64,000 nucleotides of DNA, taken from assembly GCF_003992135.1 (NCBI RefSeq), contig NZ_RQVN01000001.1, forward strand, positions 124,001 through 188,000, in the 5' to 3' direction. The stretch comes from Veillonella sp. VA142 (GTDB lineage Bacteria > Bacillota > Negativicutes > Veillonellales > Veillonellaceae). The notes beneath the pieces were generated by a model, which did not search any database, was not told the origin of the DNA, and was given only the letters and a program-made list of their open reading frames with translations. This document shows, piece by piece, positions 55,597-64,000 of the stretch (positions are counted from its first letter, which is position 1; the number at the start of each line of letters is the position of its first letter). Made by a program: the position numbers and the translations under genes.

Positions 55597-58050
55597 ATGG
55601 AATTATTAGCCCCAGCAGGGACAATGGAAAACTTCATGGCAGCCCTTGAGGCAGGGGCTGATGCCATTTATTTAGGCGGTAAAGTATTTAATGCGCGCTC
55701 ACATGCAGGAAATTTTGACTATGATGAGCTACGAGAAGCATTACGTTTAGCACATATATTACAAGTAGGTATTTATGTAACCGTGAATATTCTAGTAGGT
55801 GACCGTGAAAGCAAAGCCTTGGCAGAGCACTTACGTGAGTTAGAACACATCGGTGTAGATGGTATTATTGTGCAAGATCTTGGCGTTGCAAGAATTTCAC
55901 GACAAGTAGCACCTACCTTAGAATTACATGGTAGTACGCAAATGACAGCTGCTAATTTGGAGACTGTACAATTTTTAGAACGATTGGGATTTACACGAGT
56001 GGTTCTATCTAGGGAACTGAGCCTAGATGAGATCCGCCATATCTGTGCACATGCGAAGGCTGAAATTGAAGTCTTTATTCATGGAGCTCTTTGCATTTCT
56101 TATTCTGGACAATGTTTGATGAGTAGCTTTATTGGTGGACGCAGTGGAAATAGAGGTTCTTGTGCACAGCCTTGTCGGTTACCTTATCAACTGGTTTCCT
56201 TAGATGGTGAACAAATTACCCATGATAAAGAGACTTATATCATGAGCCCTAAGGACTTGAACTATAGTGCATATATGAAAGAGCTTATCGAAGCAGGTGT
56301 CGCTTCATTCAAAGTAGAAGGACGCATGAAAAAGGTATCCTATGTGCATGAAGTGATCGGTACATATCGGACTATTATCGATAGATCTGGACAAGCCACA
56401 GAGGCTGATTTTGCTCGTTTAGAAGAAGGATTCAATCGTGGGTTTTCTACTGCCTATTTAGAAAATAATGGCTCTAAGTCCATGATGACTATTAGTGCTC
56501 CTAACCATTTGGGTAAATACCTTGGGAAAGGGCATGTCAAAGGACGTACCTTAACGATAGAAACTACAGAAATAATCAATGTGGGAGATTTACTGAAGGT
56601 GATTTCCCATACCGGTGATGTGCACTATATTACAGTTTCTGCAGATATGATAAGCCAACGTGGTGTTTACAAGATTCCTCTTACTGAAAATATGGAATCT
56701 GGCAAGGTATACCGTGCCAGTCAAGGTGGATATACAAAACAGCGGGGATTGAAAGATTTTACTCGTAAATACAAAACCTATATGTTCTTATATGGCGAAG
56801 AAGGTAGTACTGTTTCATTGACAATGATGTTAGAGTCTGGTCAAACGGTTACGGTTACTGATGAATATGTATTACAAATAGCTAATAACAAACCCACGTC
56901 AACGGATAAAATTATGGAACAATTAGGCCGTTTAGGAAATACATTATTTGATTTAGATCATGTAACGGTTCCAGATGGGCTTTTTATGTGGCCTAGCAGT
57001 GTCTTAAATAACCTTCGTAGAAGTGCTGTAGAAGCTATGGAAGAACTGCTTATCGGTCAATACGTAGAATCCTGGGAAACTCGTAAAAAGAATTTGCCGC
57101 ATGGCATGGAATTACTAGGAGACATGACTAAATCCGTAGGTCAAGTGTTAGGATTTACTCAAATTTCTACCTTAGAATCTGATACAAAATACTTAGAAAT
57201 CCTAGTGGATTCTGTAGAAAGTGTTCAGCAGGCAGTCAAGACACCAGTGGACCGCATTGTATTTGGAGATCCATTACACAGAATCCCCGTGACTCAGACC
57301 GCTTATGAGGAGATTGTACAGCTTTGTCGAGATGCTAAGAAAGATATTATCTTCAGTACCCCAAGGGTAATCAAGGATAATGAAAGCACAGCTTTCAGAG
57401 ATATGCTGTCCTATATGGTACAAGCAAAGCCCGATGGGATTCGAGTCCATTTCTTGGGCGCTTTAGAAGTATTACATCAACTGGGATATAAAGGAATTGT
57501 GGAAGGTGATACAGGATTACAAACGTTCAACTCGCATACCTTAAGTATCTTGAAAGATTTAGGGTTTACTACTACCAACGTATCCTTAGAAGCTACCTTG
57601 CATCAAATGAATACAATGGCGAGTAAAAATATTATGCCTATTGGAGCTATTGTGCAGGGTCGTGTAGAATTGATGATTTCGGAATATTGTCCTATCAGTA
57701 GTTTTGCAGGTACTGGCTATAAACGGGGTTGTCCATTAGTGTGTACGAAACGAGACTATGCGTTACAGGATAGAAAAGGGGAAGTGTTCCCTATCTATAC
57801 AGATCCCTTCTGTCGCACTCATATCATGAATAGTCGTGAGTTAGACATGAAAAGCTATATCGATGATTTGCGTCGTTCTGGATTACAACGTCTAATCATT
57901 GATGGAAGACAACGAAGCCCTCAATGGATTGTTAACGAGGTGAGTATGTATCATCAGTTACTAGAGGGGTCTATGAAAGCACCAAGCAAAGAGGGAGCTA
58001 CTCATATCACACGGGGGCACTTTTTTAAAGGAATTTTAGGGGAATCATAA
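55597..58050 (+). CDS. U32-family protein with C-terminal DUF3656-like region (RNA hydroxylation type)
   Basis: About 817 residues from the ATG at 55597 (ATG at 55594 is too near the AAGGAG site). The U32 domain occupies the first 400 residues: ELLAPAGTMENFMAALEAGADAIYLG, HGALCISYSGQCLMSS, GNRGSCAQPCRLPY and SFKVEGRMK. The Cys residues of the SGQC and GSCAQPC region match those of the U32 enzymes that make 5-hydroxyuridine in tRNA (TrhP) or 5-hydroxycytidine in 23S rRNA (RlhA); the long form with an added region is most like RlhA. The older name, peptidase U32, is probably misleading. A second Cys pair (GYKRGCPLVCTKRD) lies near residue 710. Its stop overlaps the mutS2 start by one base (TAATG). 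Confidence 0.82.
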   Translation: MELLAPAGTMENFMAALEAGADAIYLGGKVFNARSHAGNFDYDELREALRLAHILQVGIYVTVNILVGDRESKALAEHLRELEHIGVDGIIVQDLGVARISRQVAPTLELHGSTQMTAANLETVQFLERLGFTRVVLSRELSLDEIRHICAHAKAEIEVFIHGALCISYSGQCLMSSFIGGRSGNRGSCAQPCRLPYQLVSLDGEQITHDKETYIMSPKDLNYSAYMKELIEAGVASFKVEGRMKKVSYVHEVIGTYRTIIDRSGQATEADFARLEEGFNRGFSTAYLENNGSKSMMTISAPNHLGKYLGKGHVKGRTLTIETTEIINVGDLLKVISHTGDVHYITVSADMISQRGVYKIPLTENMESGKVYRASQGGYTKQRGLKDFTRKYKTYMFLYGEEGSTVSLTMMLESGQTVTVTDEYVLQIANNKPTSTDKIMEQLGRLGNTLFDLDHVTVPDGLFMWPSSVLNNLRRSAVEAMEELLIGQYVESWETRKKNLPHGMELLGDMTKSVGQVLGFTQISTLESDTKYLEILVDSVESVQQAVKTPVDRIVFGDPLHRIPVTQTAYEEIVQLCRDAKKDIIFSTPRVIKDNESTAFRDMLSYMVQAKPDGIRVHFLGALEVLHQLGYKGIVEGDTGLQTFNSHTLSILKDLGFTTTNVSLEATLHQMNTMASKNIMPIGAIVQGRVELMISEYCPISSFAGTGYKRGCPLVCTKRDYALQDRKGEVFPIYTDPFCRTHIMNSRELDMKSYIDDLRRSGLQRLIIDGRQRSPQWIVNEVSMYHQLLEGSMKAPSKEGATHITRGHFFKGILGES

Positions 58051-60425
58051 TGAATAGTGAACAAATCTTAGACTTTCAACATATACGGCAAAAGCTAGCA
58101 GATGTGTGTTCTTCTGCGATAGCTAAAGAATATGCACTAAATTTGCAACCGATGCACAACCGTCAAAAAATTGAAGATGCTCTAGATGAAACAGTGGAAG
58201 CTATGCGCTCTTTAGAGCAAGAAGTGGAGCAACCCATCAGTGGCACGAAAGATATTCGCACAACTTGTACGAAAAGTCGCAAAGAAATTATTTTGACTCG
58301 TGAAGAACTTTGGGACTTGCATACCACTATCTTGGCATATAATCGAATGCATCGTTTTTTTAAAGAAAAGTATTTGCTCTACCCATTACTATCTTTGTGG
58401 GTACAGGATTTGCCAAGTCATGATAAGCTGACTAAGCGATTTGAACGAACTTTTGATGCCTACGGTGTGTTATTGGATAGCGCTACACCCAAACTACAAC
58501 AGTTGCGTATGACCATGAGCCGCACCAAAAATACTATCAAAAATGACTTACAAAGAATATTGCAGGACAAGGATAATCAAAAATATTTTCAAGAAGCCAT
58601 TGTTACTATGCGTAATAATCGCTACGTCATTCCTGTAAAACAAGAATATCGAGGAGCATTTCCTGGTCTTATCCATGACAGATCTGCGACAGGTGCCACT
58701 TTATATATTGAGCCCATGCGATTAGTGGACTTAAATAATGAATTGCAGGAAGCTACCTTGGCAGAAGAACAAGAAGTACTTCGTATCTATAAAGAATTAA
58801 CAGAACTCGTACGAGCTCATGCAGATACATTATTGGATGCTTGTAAACGTGTATCCCATGTAGAATTTGTCTATGGAAAAGCAGAATTAGCCATACGGAT
58901 GAAAGCTGTCCGTGCCACGATTAGTCAAGGTCGAGAGGTAAACCTACTACAAGCTCGCCACCCTATGCTCGCTCCTAATGTAGTCGTGCCTACTACCATT
59001 ACGTTGGGGACGAAATATCGCATTTTGCTGATTACCGGTTCTAACACTGGTGGTAAAACGGTATCGTTAAAGACTTTGGGGCTATTGGCATTGATGAACC
59101 AGAGTGGATTATGTATTCCAGCGGACAGTGGGTCTACGTTACCAATTTTTCACCATATCTATGCAGACATTGGAGATGAACAAAGCATTGAAGCCAGCTT
59201 GAGTACTTTTTCAGCTCATATGACACAAGTGATTGGAATTTTAAAAAGGGTGGGTCCCAATGATTTAGTGCTTCTTGATGAGTTGGGGTCTGGTACAGAT
59301 CCAGAGGAAGGGAGTGCATTAGGGATTGCTATCATTGAATACTTCCGTAAAAAGGGGGCACTCATGATGGTGAGTACCCACTATAATGAGCTCAAAACCT
59401 ATGCCTATCAAACGGAGGGTGTCGAAAATGGTCATGTGGAGTTTGATGAAAGAACTTTACGTCCCACATATCGTTTACATATTGGTGTAGCAGGTAGTTC
59501 ACATGCCCTTAGTATTGCAGCTCGCTTAGGATTACCCCAAGAGGTGGTGGACTTAGCTCGCAAACAATGGGAATTAAACGGACGTAGTGCTATGGAAGAT
59601 ATGCTCCGCGAGTTAAACCAAGAGCTTAGGAAAACGCAAGAGCGAGAACGAGCTTTGAAAAAAGAACAAGAAGAAGTTCGTCGCATGCGCACGCAAGTGA
59701 TGCGCGATAAAAAAGCGTTACAAGATAAGAAAAAGGTCATCTTAGAAAAAGCTCGCGAAGAAGCGCAAAATATGAAACGTTCTGTTCGTATTGAAAGTGA
59801 ACAAATCATTAAAGAGTTAAAAGGTTCTTTCCATGAAACAGATAAACAAAAACGTCAGGATGCGATTTCTAAAGCTAGAAAAGGTGTTTCTAATGTATCT
59901 GTTCCTACAGGTGTTGTGGAAAAACGAGAACGCTTAGATGTGACTAAGGTAAAAGTGGGAGATGTGGTATTTCTAGACAACCTACAATCCATAGGCACTA
60001 TATTGGTGATCCAAGGGAAACGGATTCAAGTGGATATGAATGGACTTACGGTGACTGTGAAAGAAAAAGATCTATTAGCAGCCACTCGTGAGGAAGCTAG
60101 TGCTTTATTACGTAAAGAAAATCCTGTACCTATGTCCAATCGTCAACGCAAACGTTCTGGTATGGCTGTGATTCGTCAACAACAAGCATCGACAGAACTT
60201 AATATCATTGGAAAGACTGTGGATGAAGCCATTGTAGAAGTAGGACGTTTTATTGACCAAGCCATACTAGCCGGATTAAATTCAGTTCGTATCGTTCATG
60301 GCAAAGGAACGGGAGCATTACGTGCGGGGGTTCATGATTATTTACGAACCTTACCAGGAATTAAAAGTTATGACCTAGCTAGTTTAGACGAGGGTGGTGC
60401 AGGTGCTACAACGGTTATCCTATAG
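58050..60425 (+). CDS. mutS2: Endonuclease MutS2
   Basis: 791 residues, full length. MutS-type ATPase with Walker A ITGSNTGGKTVSLKTLG (near residue 330), DIGDEQSIEASLSTFSAHM and VLLDELGSGTDPEEG. A long coiled coil of about 130 residues follows (RERALKKEQEEVRRMRT), then the C-terminal Smr nuclease domain (LNIIGKTVDEAIVEVGRFID, VRIVHGKGTGALRAGVHDYL). It lacks the mismatch-binding domain of MutS. In other bacteria MutS2 suppresses recombination or rescues collided ribosomes. Confidence 0.96.
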   Translation: MNSEQILDFQHIRQKLADVCSSAIAKEYALNLQPMHNRQKIEDALDETVEAMRSLEQEVEQPISGTKDIRTTCTKSRKEIILTREELWDLHTTILAYNRMHRFFKEKYLLYPLLSLWVQDLPSHDKLTKRFERTFDAYGVLLDSATPKLQQLRMTMSRTKNTIKNDLQRILQDKDNQKYFQEAIVTMRNNRYVIPVKQEYRGAFPGLIHDRSATGATLYIEPMRLVDLNNELQEATLAEEQEVLRIYKELTELVRAHADTLLDACKRVSHVEFVYGKAELAIRMKAVRATISQGREVNLLQARHPMLAPNVVVPTTITLGTKYRILLITGSNTGGKTVSLKTLGLLALMNQSGLCIPADSGSTLPIFHHIYADIGDEQSIEASLSTFSAHMTQVIGILKRVGPNDLVLLDELGSGTDPEEGSALGIAIIEYFRKKGALMMVSTHYNELKTYAYQTEGVENGHVEFDERTLRPTYRLHIGVAGSSHALSIAARLGLPQEVVDLARKQWELNGRSAMEDMLRELNQELRKTQERERALKKEQEEVRRMRTQVMRDKKALQDKKKVILEKAREEAQNMKRSVRIESEQIIKELKGSFHETDKQKRQDAISKARKGVSNVSVPTGVVEKRERLDVTKVKVGDVVFLDNLQSIGTILVIQGKRIQVDMNGLTVTVKEKDLLAATREEASALLRKENPVPMSNRQRKRSGMAVIRQQQASTELNIIGKTVDEAIVEVGRFIDQAILAGLNSVRIVHGKGTGALRAGVHDYLRTLPGIKSYDLASLDEGGAGATTVIL

Positions 60426-60446
60426 TAGGGTTTAGAGGAATTCGAT

Positions 60447-60476
60447 TTGTACAAACATCAGCAAATAGAGTATAAT
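60447..60476 (+). promoter_or_regulatory. Promoter upstream of the class A PBP gene
   Basis: TTGTAC (60447-60452), 18 bases, TATAAT (60471-60476), about 45 bases before the start codon. Confidence 0.5.
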
Positions 60477-60520
60477 TAAGGGTGTTCTATAGGAAATAAA
60501 GAGCTTTAGAGAGGTGACAT

Positions 60521-62623
60521 ATGAATCCTAGTTCATCAAGAGCAATTCCTCCGAGGAGACGAGTTGTCAAAAAGAAACCAGTGAAGAAAAAATCATCATG
60601 GAAACGTTCCTTTTGGTTATTCTTCATCTTATTTATATTAATTGTTGCAGGAGCAGGGTGTGGATTTTTAGGTGCCACCATGTCTTCTTTGCCTGATGTA
60701 GCGAATGTAAAACCTGCGGCATCATCTCAAATTTATGATGCCAATGGAGATTTGATCACTACTGTTCATTCAGAGGAAAATCGTGTACCAGTCAAGTTGG
60801 CTACGATTCCTAAGAAACTTCAAAATGCGTTTATTGCTACAGAAGATAATCGTTTTTATAGTCATCACGGTATCGACCCTATTGGTATCTTGCGTGCTAT
60901 ATGGGTTAATATTGTTCACGATGGTGTGACAGAAGGTGGTTCTACGATTACCCAACAATTAGCTAGAAATGCATTCCTAACCCAAGATCGTACTTTCAAA
61001 CGAAAGATTATGGAAGCTTTATTGGCTTTACGTATTGAACAACGCTATACCAAAGATGAAATTCTAGAAATGTATATGAACCAAATTTACTTTGGTCAAG
61101 GTGCGTATGGAGTGCAAACTGCATCTCATGTTTATTTTGGTAAAGATGTACAAGATTTATCGCTAGCGCAAATGGCAATTCTAGCAGGCTTGCCACAAAG
61201 TCCTAATTATTATTCTCCATTTAATAATCTTAAGGCTGCAAAAGCACGTCAAGCTGTTGTATTAGGACAGATGGTAAAATATGAATATTTGTCACAGGGC
61301 GAAGCAGAAGAGGCAAAGAATGCTGATATACATTTGCTAGATAAACCGCAATCCTCTAATGGATATGGTAGTATGGGATACTTTATTAACTATGTAATCA
61401 ATGAAGTGTCGGAACGCTATGGTGATAATGCGATTTATAAAGAAGGTATGAAAATCTATACCACCATTGACATGAAAGCACAACGTGCAGCAGAAAAAGC
61501 GATGGAAAACTTGCCGGATTATTATACTGATGCAAATGGTTTACGCCAGCCACAAGGGGCATTGATTTCTATCAACCCTCATGATGGACATATTGTGGCT
61601 ATGGTTGGGGGTAGAGGAAATGACTCTTTTAATCGCGCTACTATGGCGGTACGTCAACCAGGCTCATCTTTCAAGCCATTTGTGTACTTAGTAGCACTTA
61701 AACATGGTGATAATCCAGGTACTGTGTATGTGGATAAACCGTTGGAGTTCCATGGTTGGAAACCGCACAACTATTCGCGTAAACACTACGGTGCCATGAC
61801 GATGCGTAATGCTGTGGCTCATTCCAATAACATAGTAGCTGTATTGGCAGCTGATAAAGTGGGTATGTCCAACGTGCTAGACTTAGCAGAAAAAATGGGT
61901 ATTACCACATTGGATAAAAAAGGGGATGATAACTTAGCCGTAGCCTTAGGTGGTTTAACAAAAGGTGTGACACCAATAGACATGGCTGTGGCGTACGGTG
62001 TTCTTGCCAATAATGGTGTGAAAGTTAAACCAGTGGCAATTACAAAAATTGTAGACCGCAATAACAATATTGTAGAAGAATCATCCATTGAAGAAACTCG
62101 TGTAGTAGAACCTAAATACGCCTACATAATGACGAATATGCTAGAATCTGGTATTAAATATGGTACTGGTGGTAATGCTTACTTTGGACGTCCTGCAGCA
62201 GGTAAAACGGGAACTACAGACGAAGAAAAAGATGCTTGGTTTGCTGGATATACGCCTGATTTAGTCACAGTTGTTTGGATGGGTGACGATAGTGGTTCTG
62301 AAACATTACATGGTACCACAGGGGCTCAAACGCCAGCGATTATCTGGAGACAATATATGCAAGCAGCCTTAGCTGATACACCTGCATCAAACTTTACCGT
62401 GCCAGATGGGGTAGGACCAGAGGCCTATGCGGGTAATACAAACCCAGCTACAGATAAGAAAAAAGATGACAAAGATAAAAAAGATAAAGATAAGAAAGAT
62501 GGAGATGGAGATTTAGATAACGATGATGGTACAACATCCAATGATGAAAGCCCTTCTAAATCAAAAAGTAATAAAGGGAAAGACCCCGTTATTACTCCTA
62601 AATCCTCTAAAAGTTCACAGTAA
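60521..62623 (+). CDS. Class A penicillin-binding protein (PBP1A-like), glycosyltransferase and transpeptidase
   Basis: 700 residues. A very basic cytoplasmic head (PRRRVVKKKPVKKK) is followed by one membrane helix (about 32-52). The GT51 glycosyltransferase domain has ATEDNRFYSHHGIDP, EGGSTITQQLARN and QIYFGQGAYGVQ. The transpeptidase domain has the SxxK serine in QPGSSFKPF (near residue 382), SNN and KTGTT (near 562). The last 55 or so residues are a low-complexity Lys/Asp/Ser tail (KKDDKDKKDKDKKDGDGD). It polymerises and cross-links peptidoglycan outside the inner membrane. Ribosome site GAGAGGTGA. Confidence 0.94.
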   Translation: MNPSSSRAIPPRRRVVKKKPVKKKSSWKRSFWLFFILFILIVAGAGCGFLGATMSSLPDVANVKPAASSQIYDANGDLITTVHSEENRVPVKLATIPKKLQNAFIATEDNRFYSHHGIDPIGILRAIWVNIVHDGVTEGGSTITQQLARNAFLTQDRTFKRKIMEALLALRIEQRYTKDEILEMYMNQIYFGQGAYGVQTASHVYFGKDVQDLSLAQMAILAGLPQSPNYYSPFNNLKAAKARQAVVLGQMVKYEYLSQGEAEEAKNADIHLLDKPQSSNGYGSMGYFINYVINEVSERYGDNAIYKEGMKIYTTIDMKAQRAAEKAMENLPDYYTDANGLRQPQGALISINPHDGHIVAMVGGRGNDSFNRATMAVRQPGSSFKPFVYLVALKHGDNPGTVYVDKPLEFHGWKPHNYSRKHYGAMTMRNAVAHSNNIVAVLAADKVGMSNVLDLAEKMGITTLDKKGDDNLAVALGGLTKGVTPIDMAVAYGVLANNGVKVKPVAITKIVDRNNNIVEESSIEETRVVEPKYAYIMTNMLESGIKYGTGGNAYFGRPAAGKTGTTDEEKDAWFAGYTPDLVTVVWMGDDSGSETLHGTTGAQTPAIIWRQYMQAALADTPASNFTVPDGVGPEAYAGNTNPATDKKKDDKDKKDKDKKDGDGDLDNDDGTTSNDESPSKSKSNKGKDPVITPKSSKSSQ

Positions 62624-62637
62624 TATAGGAGATACTT

Positions 62638-63846
62638 ATGATTAGCGCAGCAGAGCAGTTTCGCCTCATCTCTCATGGGGTAGCTGATCTTTTACCGGAA
62701 GATGAATTTAAAAAGAAATTAGAAAAATCCGTGGCTACTAATACGCCATTGATTGTTAAATTAGGCTTGGATCCAACAGCTCCAGATATCCATTTAGGTC
62801 ATACTGTAGTATTGCGTAAGTTGAAACTATTCCAAGATTTTGGTCATAGAGTCATCATCCTTATTGGTGACTTTACGGCTCGTATCGGTGACCCAACTGG
62901 TAAAAGTGTAACACGTCCTCCATTGACGGAAGAACAGGTTGTGACTAATGCGAAAACATACCAAGAACAAATTTTTAAGGTCTTAGATCCTGAAAAAACA
63001 GAAGTTCGTTTTAATAGTGAATGGTTGAGTAAATTAGACTTTGCCGATGTATTAAAATTGGCATCGAAATATACAGTAGCTCGTATGTTAGAACGTGATG
63101 ATTTTCATAAACGATACACAGAAGGTCGACCAATTAGCATTCATGAGTTTATGTATCCATTGATGCAAGGGTATGATTCTATTGCTTTGAAAGCTGATGT
63201 GGAATTTGGTGGTACTGACCAAACTTTCAACTTGTTGATGGGTCGTCATCTACAAGGCGAAGAAGGCATGCCAGAGCAAACGATCATCACGATGCCGATT
63301 TTAGAAGGCCTTGATGGGGTTCAAAAAATGAGTAAATCCCTTGGCAACTATATTGGTATTAGCGAGGCTCCTTCTGAAATGTATGGTAAAGCCATGTCTA
63401 TTCCAGACGAATTGATGATGCGTTACTTTATGCTTGTTACCGATATGTCTATTGAGGAACAAGAACAACTGAGCAAAGATTTAGAATCTGGGGCAGCACA
63501 TCCTAGAGATGTGAAAATGAAATTGGCTCATACCATTGTTCGTTTGTACCATGGTGAAGAGGCTGCTAACTTTGGGCAAGATGAGTTTATTCGTGTATTC
63601 CAAAAACATGCAATGCCAACAGATATTCCTGAATATAAAGTGGCTATTACAGAAGAACCTGTTTTCGTACCGCAATTGCTATCTGATGCAGGTTTAACAG
63701 CAAGTAATGGAGAAGCTAGACGATCCATTAAAGCAGGAGCATTTAAGATTGATGGCGAAAAATGCGGTGAAGAGCATATTGTATTGAAAGATGGCATGGT
63801 ATTGCAAATTGGGAAACGGAAATTCATCAAAATCGTCTCTTGCTAG
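62638..63846 (+). CDS. tyrS: Tyrosyl-tRNA synthetase
   Basis: 402 residues. Class I motifs: HLGH (starting at His52) within [15 protein letters not shown] and KMSKS (230-234). FEFGGTDQ-like [15 protein letters not shown] binds tyrosine. A C-terminal S4 RNA-binding domain is present ([19 protein letters not shown]). The KMSKS form and S4 tail put it in the TyrZ-like subgroup rather than the TyrS (KFGKT) one. It charges tRNA-Tyr. GGAGATACTT upstream; 14 bases after the PBP gene, so likely co-transcribed. Confidence 0.95.
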   Translation: MISAAEQFRLISHGVADLLPEDEFKKKLEKSVATNTPLIVKLGLDPTAPDIHLGHTVVLRKLKLFQDFGHRVIILIGDFTARIGDPTGKSVTRPPLTEEQVVTNAKTYQEQIFKVLDPEKTEVRFNSEWLSKLDFADVLKLASKYTVARMLERDDFHKRYTEGRPISIHEFMYPLMQGYDSIALKADVEFGGTDQTFNLLMGRHLQGEEGMPEQTIITMPILEGLDGVQKMSKSLGNYIGISEAPSEMYGKAMSIPDELMMRYFMLVTDMSIEEQEQLSKDLESGAAHPRDVKMKLAHTIVRLYHGEEAANFGQDEFIRVFQKHAMPTDIPEYKVAITEEPVFVPQLLSDAGLTASNGEARRSIKAGAFKIDGEKCGEEHIVLKDGMVLQIGKRKFIKIVSC

Positions 63847-63852
63847 TCTATG

Positions 63853-64000
63853 TAGCCTGTGGCGGTTCTAACTAAATAGTGCAAAGGGAAGCCCATGGCA
63901 TACTCCTTCTCAAACGGTATTTCATAATGTTTGTTCAGGAGCACGCCATGGGCTTCTTGTGTTTGTGTGATTTAGGTAGTAAGGGACCGCCACGAGGCTA
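63853..64000. repeat. Large near-palindromic element downstream of tyrS, reaching the window end
   Basis: Four nested stems share one axis. Outer: TAGCCT (63853-63858) with AGGCTA (63995-64000) and GTGGCGGT (63859-63866) with ACCGCCAC (63986-63993). Middle: CTAACTAAAT (63868-63877) with ATTTAGGTAG (63970-63979), 9 of 10. Inner: GAAGCCCATGGC (63888-63899) with GCCATGGGCTTC (63945-63956), perfect. Tip: CTCCT/AGGAG and CAAAC/GTTTG. No T-run lies inside. Its GC-rich arms stand out from the AT-rich surroundings. It resembles a small inverted-repeat (MITE- or REP-like) element; the full extent may continue past 64000. Confidence 0.65.

Overview
The window looks like chromosomal DNA of a low-GC, strictly anaerobic, diderm member of the Firmicutes, most likely the Negativicutes (Veillonella-like). 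I infer this from four things: a mraZ-mur-ftsZ cell-wall cluster of Firmicutes type whose MurE carries the meso-diaminopimelate DNPR motif; a small signal-peptide-bearing beta-barrel ending in Phe, which implies an outer membrane; oxygen-sensitive NrdD/NrdG and a rubredoxin; and FabK and BioY. The genus was judged by eye and not by search.

Layout. 1-556 (minus): N-terminal part of glutamine-dependent NAD synthetase. 828-13592: an accessory, AT-rich defence island. It starts with a small secreted protein. Next is a short structured RNA with its own consensus promoter and terminator, directly upstream of an Abi_2/AbiF-like HEPN protein, which looks like an RNA-antitoxin/HEPN-toxin unit. Two adjacent genes of unknown function (850 and 282 aa) follow, then a complete type I Zorya operon (zorA-zorB-zorC-zorD). 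No integrase, transposase or tRNA is seen at the island edges.

13636-23160: metabolism and transport. This holds an MTA/MTI-type nucleoside phosphorylase and adenosylhomocysteinase, a membrane-anchored coiled-coil protein, a full Liv-type branched-chain amino-acid ABC importer (livJHMGF) and a class I aminotransferase. 23161-36075: the division and cell-wall cluster mraZ-rsmH-ftsL-murE-murF-mraY-murD-murG-murC-ddl-ftsQ-ftsZ. It has candidate MraZ operators on both strands upstream. It lacks ftsI, ftsW, murB and ftsA at their usual places, and FtsZ has a very short tail. 36099-41313: outer-membrane barrel, a hotdog/MaoC-like gene overlapping bioY, a 587-base intergenic region with a candidate structured RNA, and nrdD-nrdG.

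41428-43037 (minus): gamma-carbonic-anhydrase-like protein and FabK. 43222-63846 (plus): LemA, a TPM-domain protein, a shortened rubredoxin, DUF177/YceD with rpmF, CBS-containing family II pyrophosphatase, PcrA helicase, LigA, a PaaI-like thioesterase, pheST, a U32-family protein, MutS2, a class A PBP and TyrS. The window ends in a roughly 147-base near-palindrome that reaches its last base.

The most interesting parts are the RNA/Abi_2 unit, the unknown pair next to Zorya, the structured RNA upstream of nrdD, the hotdog-bioY pair and the terminal palindrome. All family assignments come from reading motifs; no database search was run.
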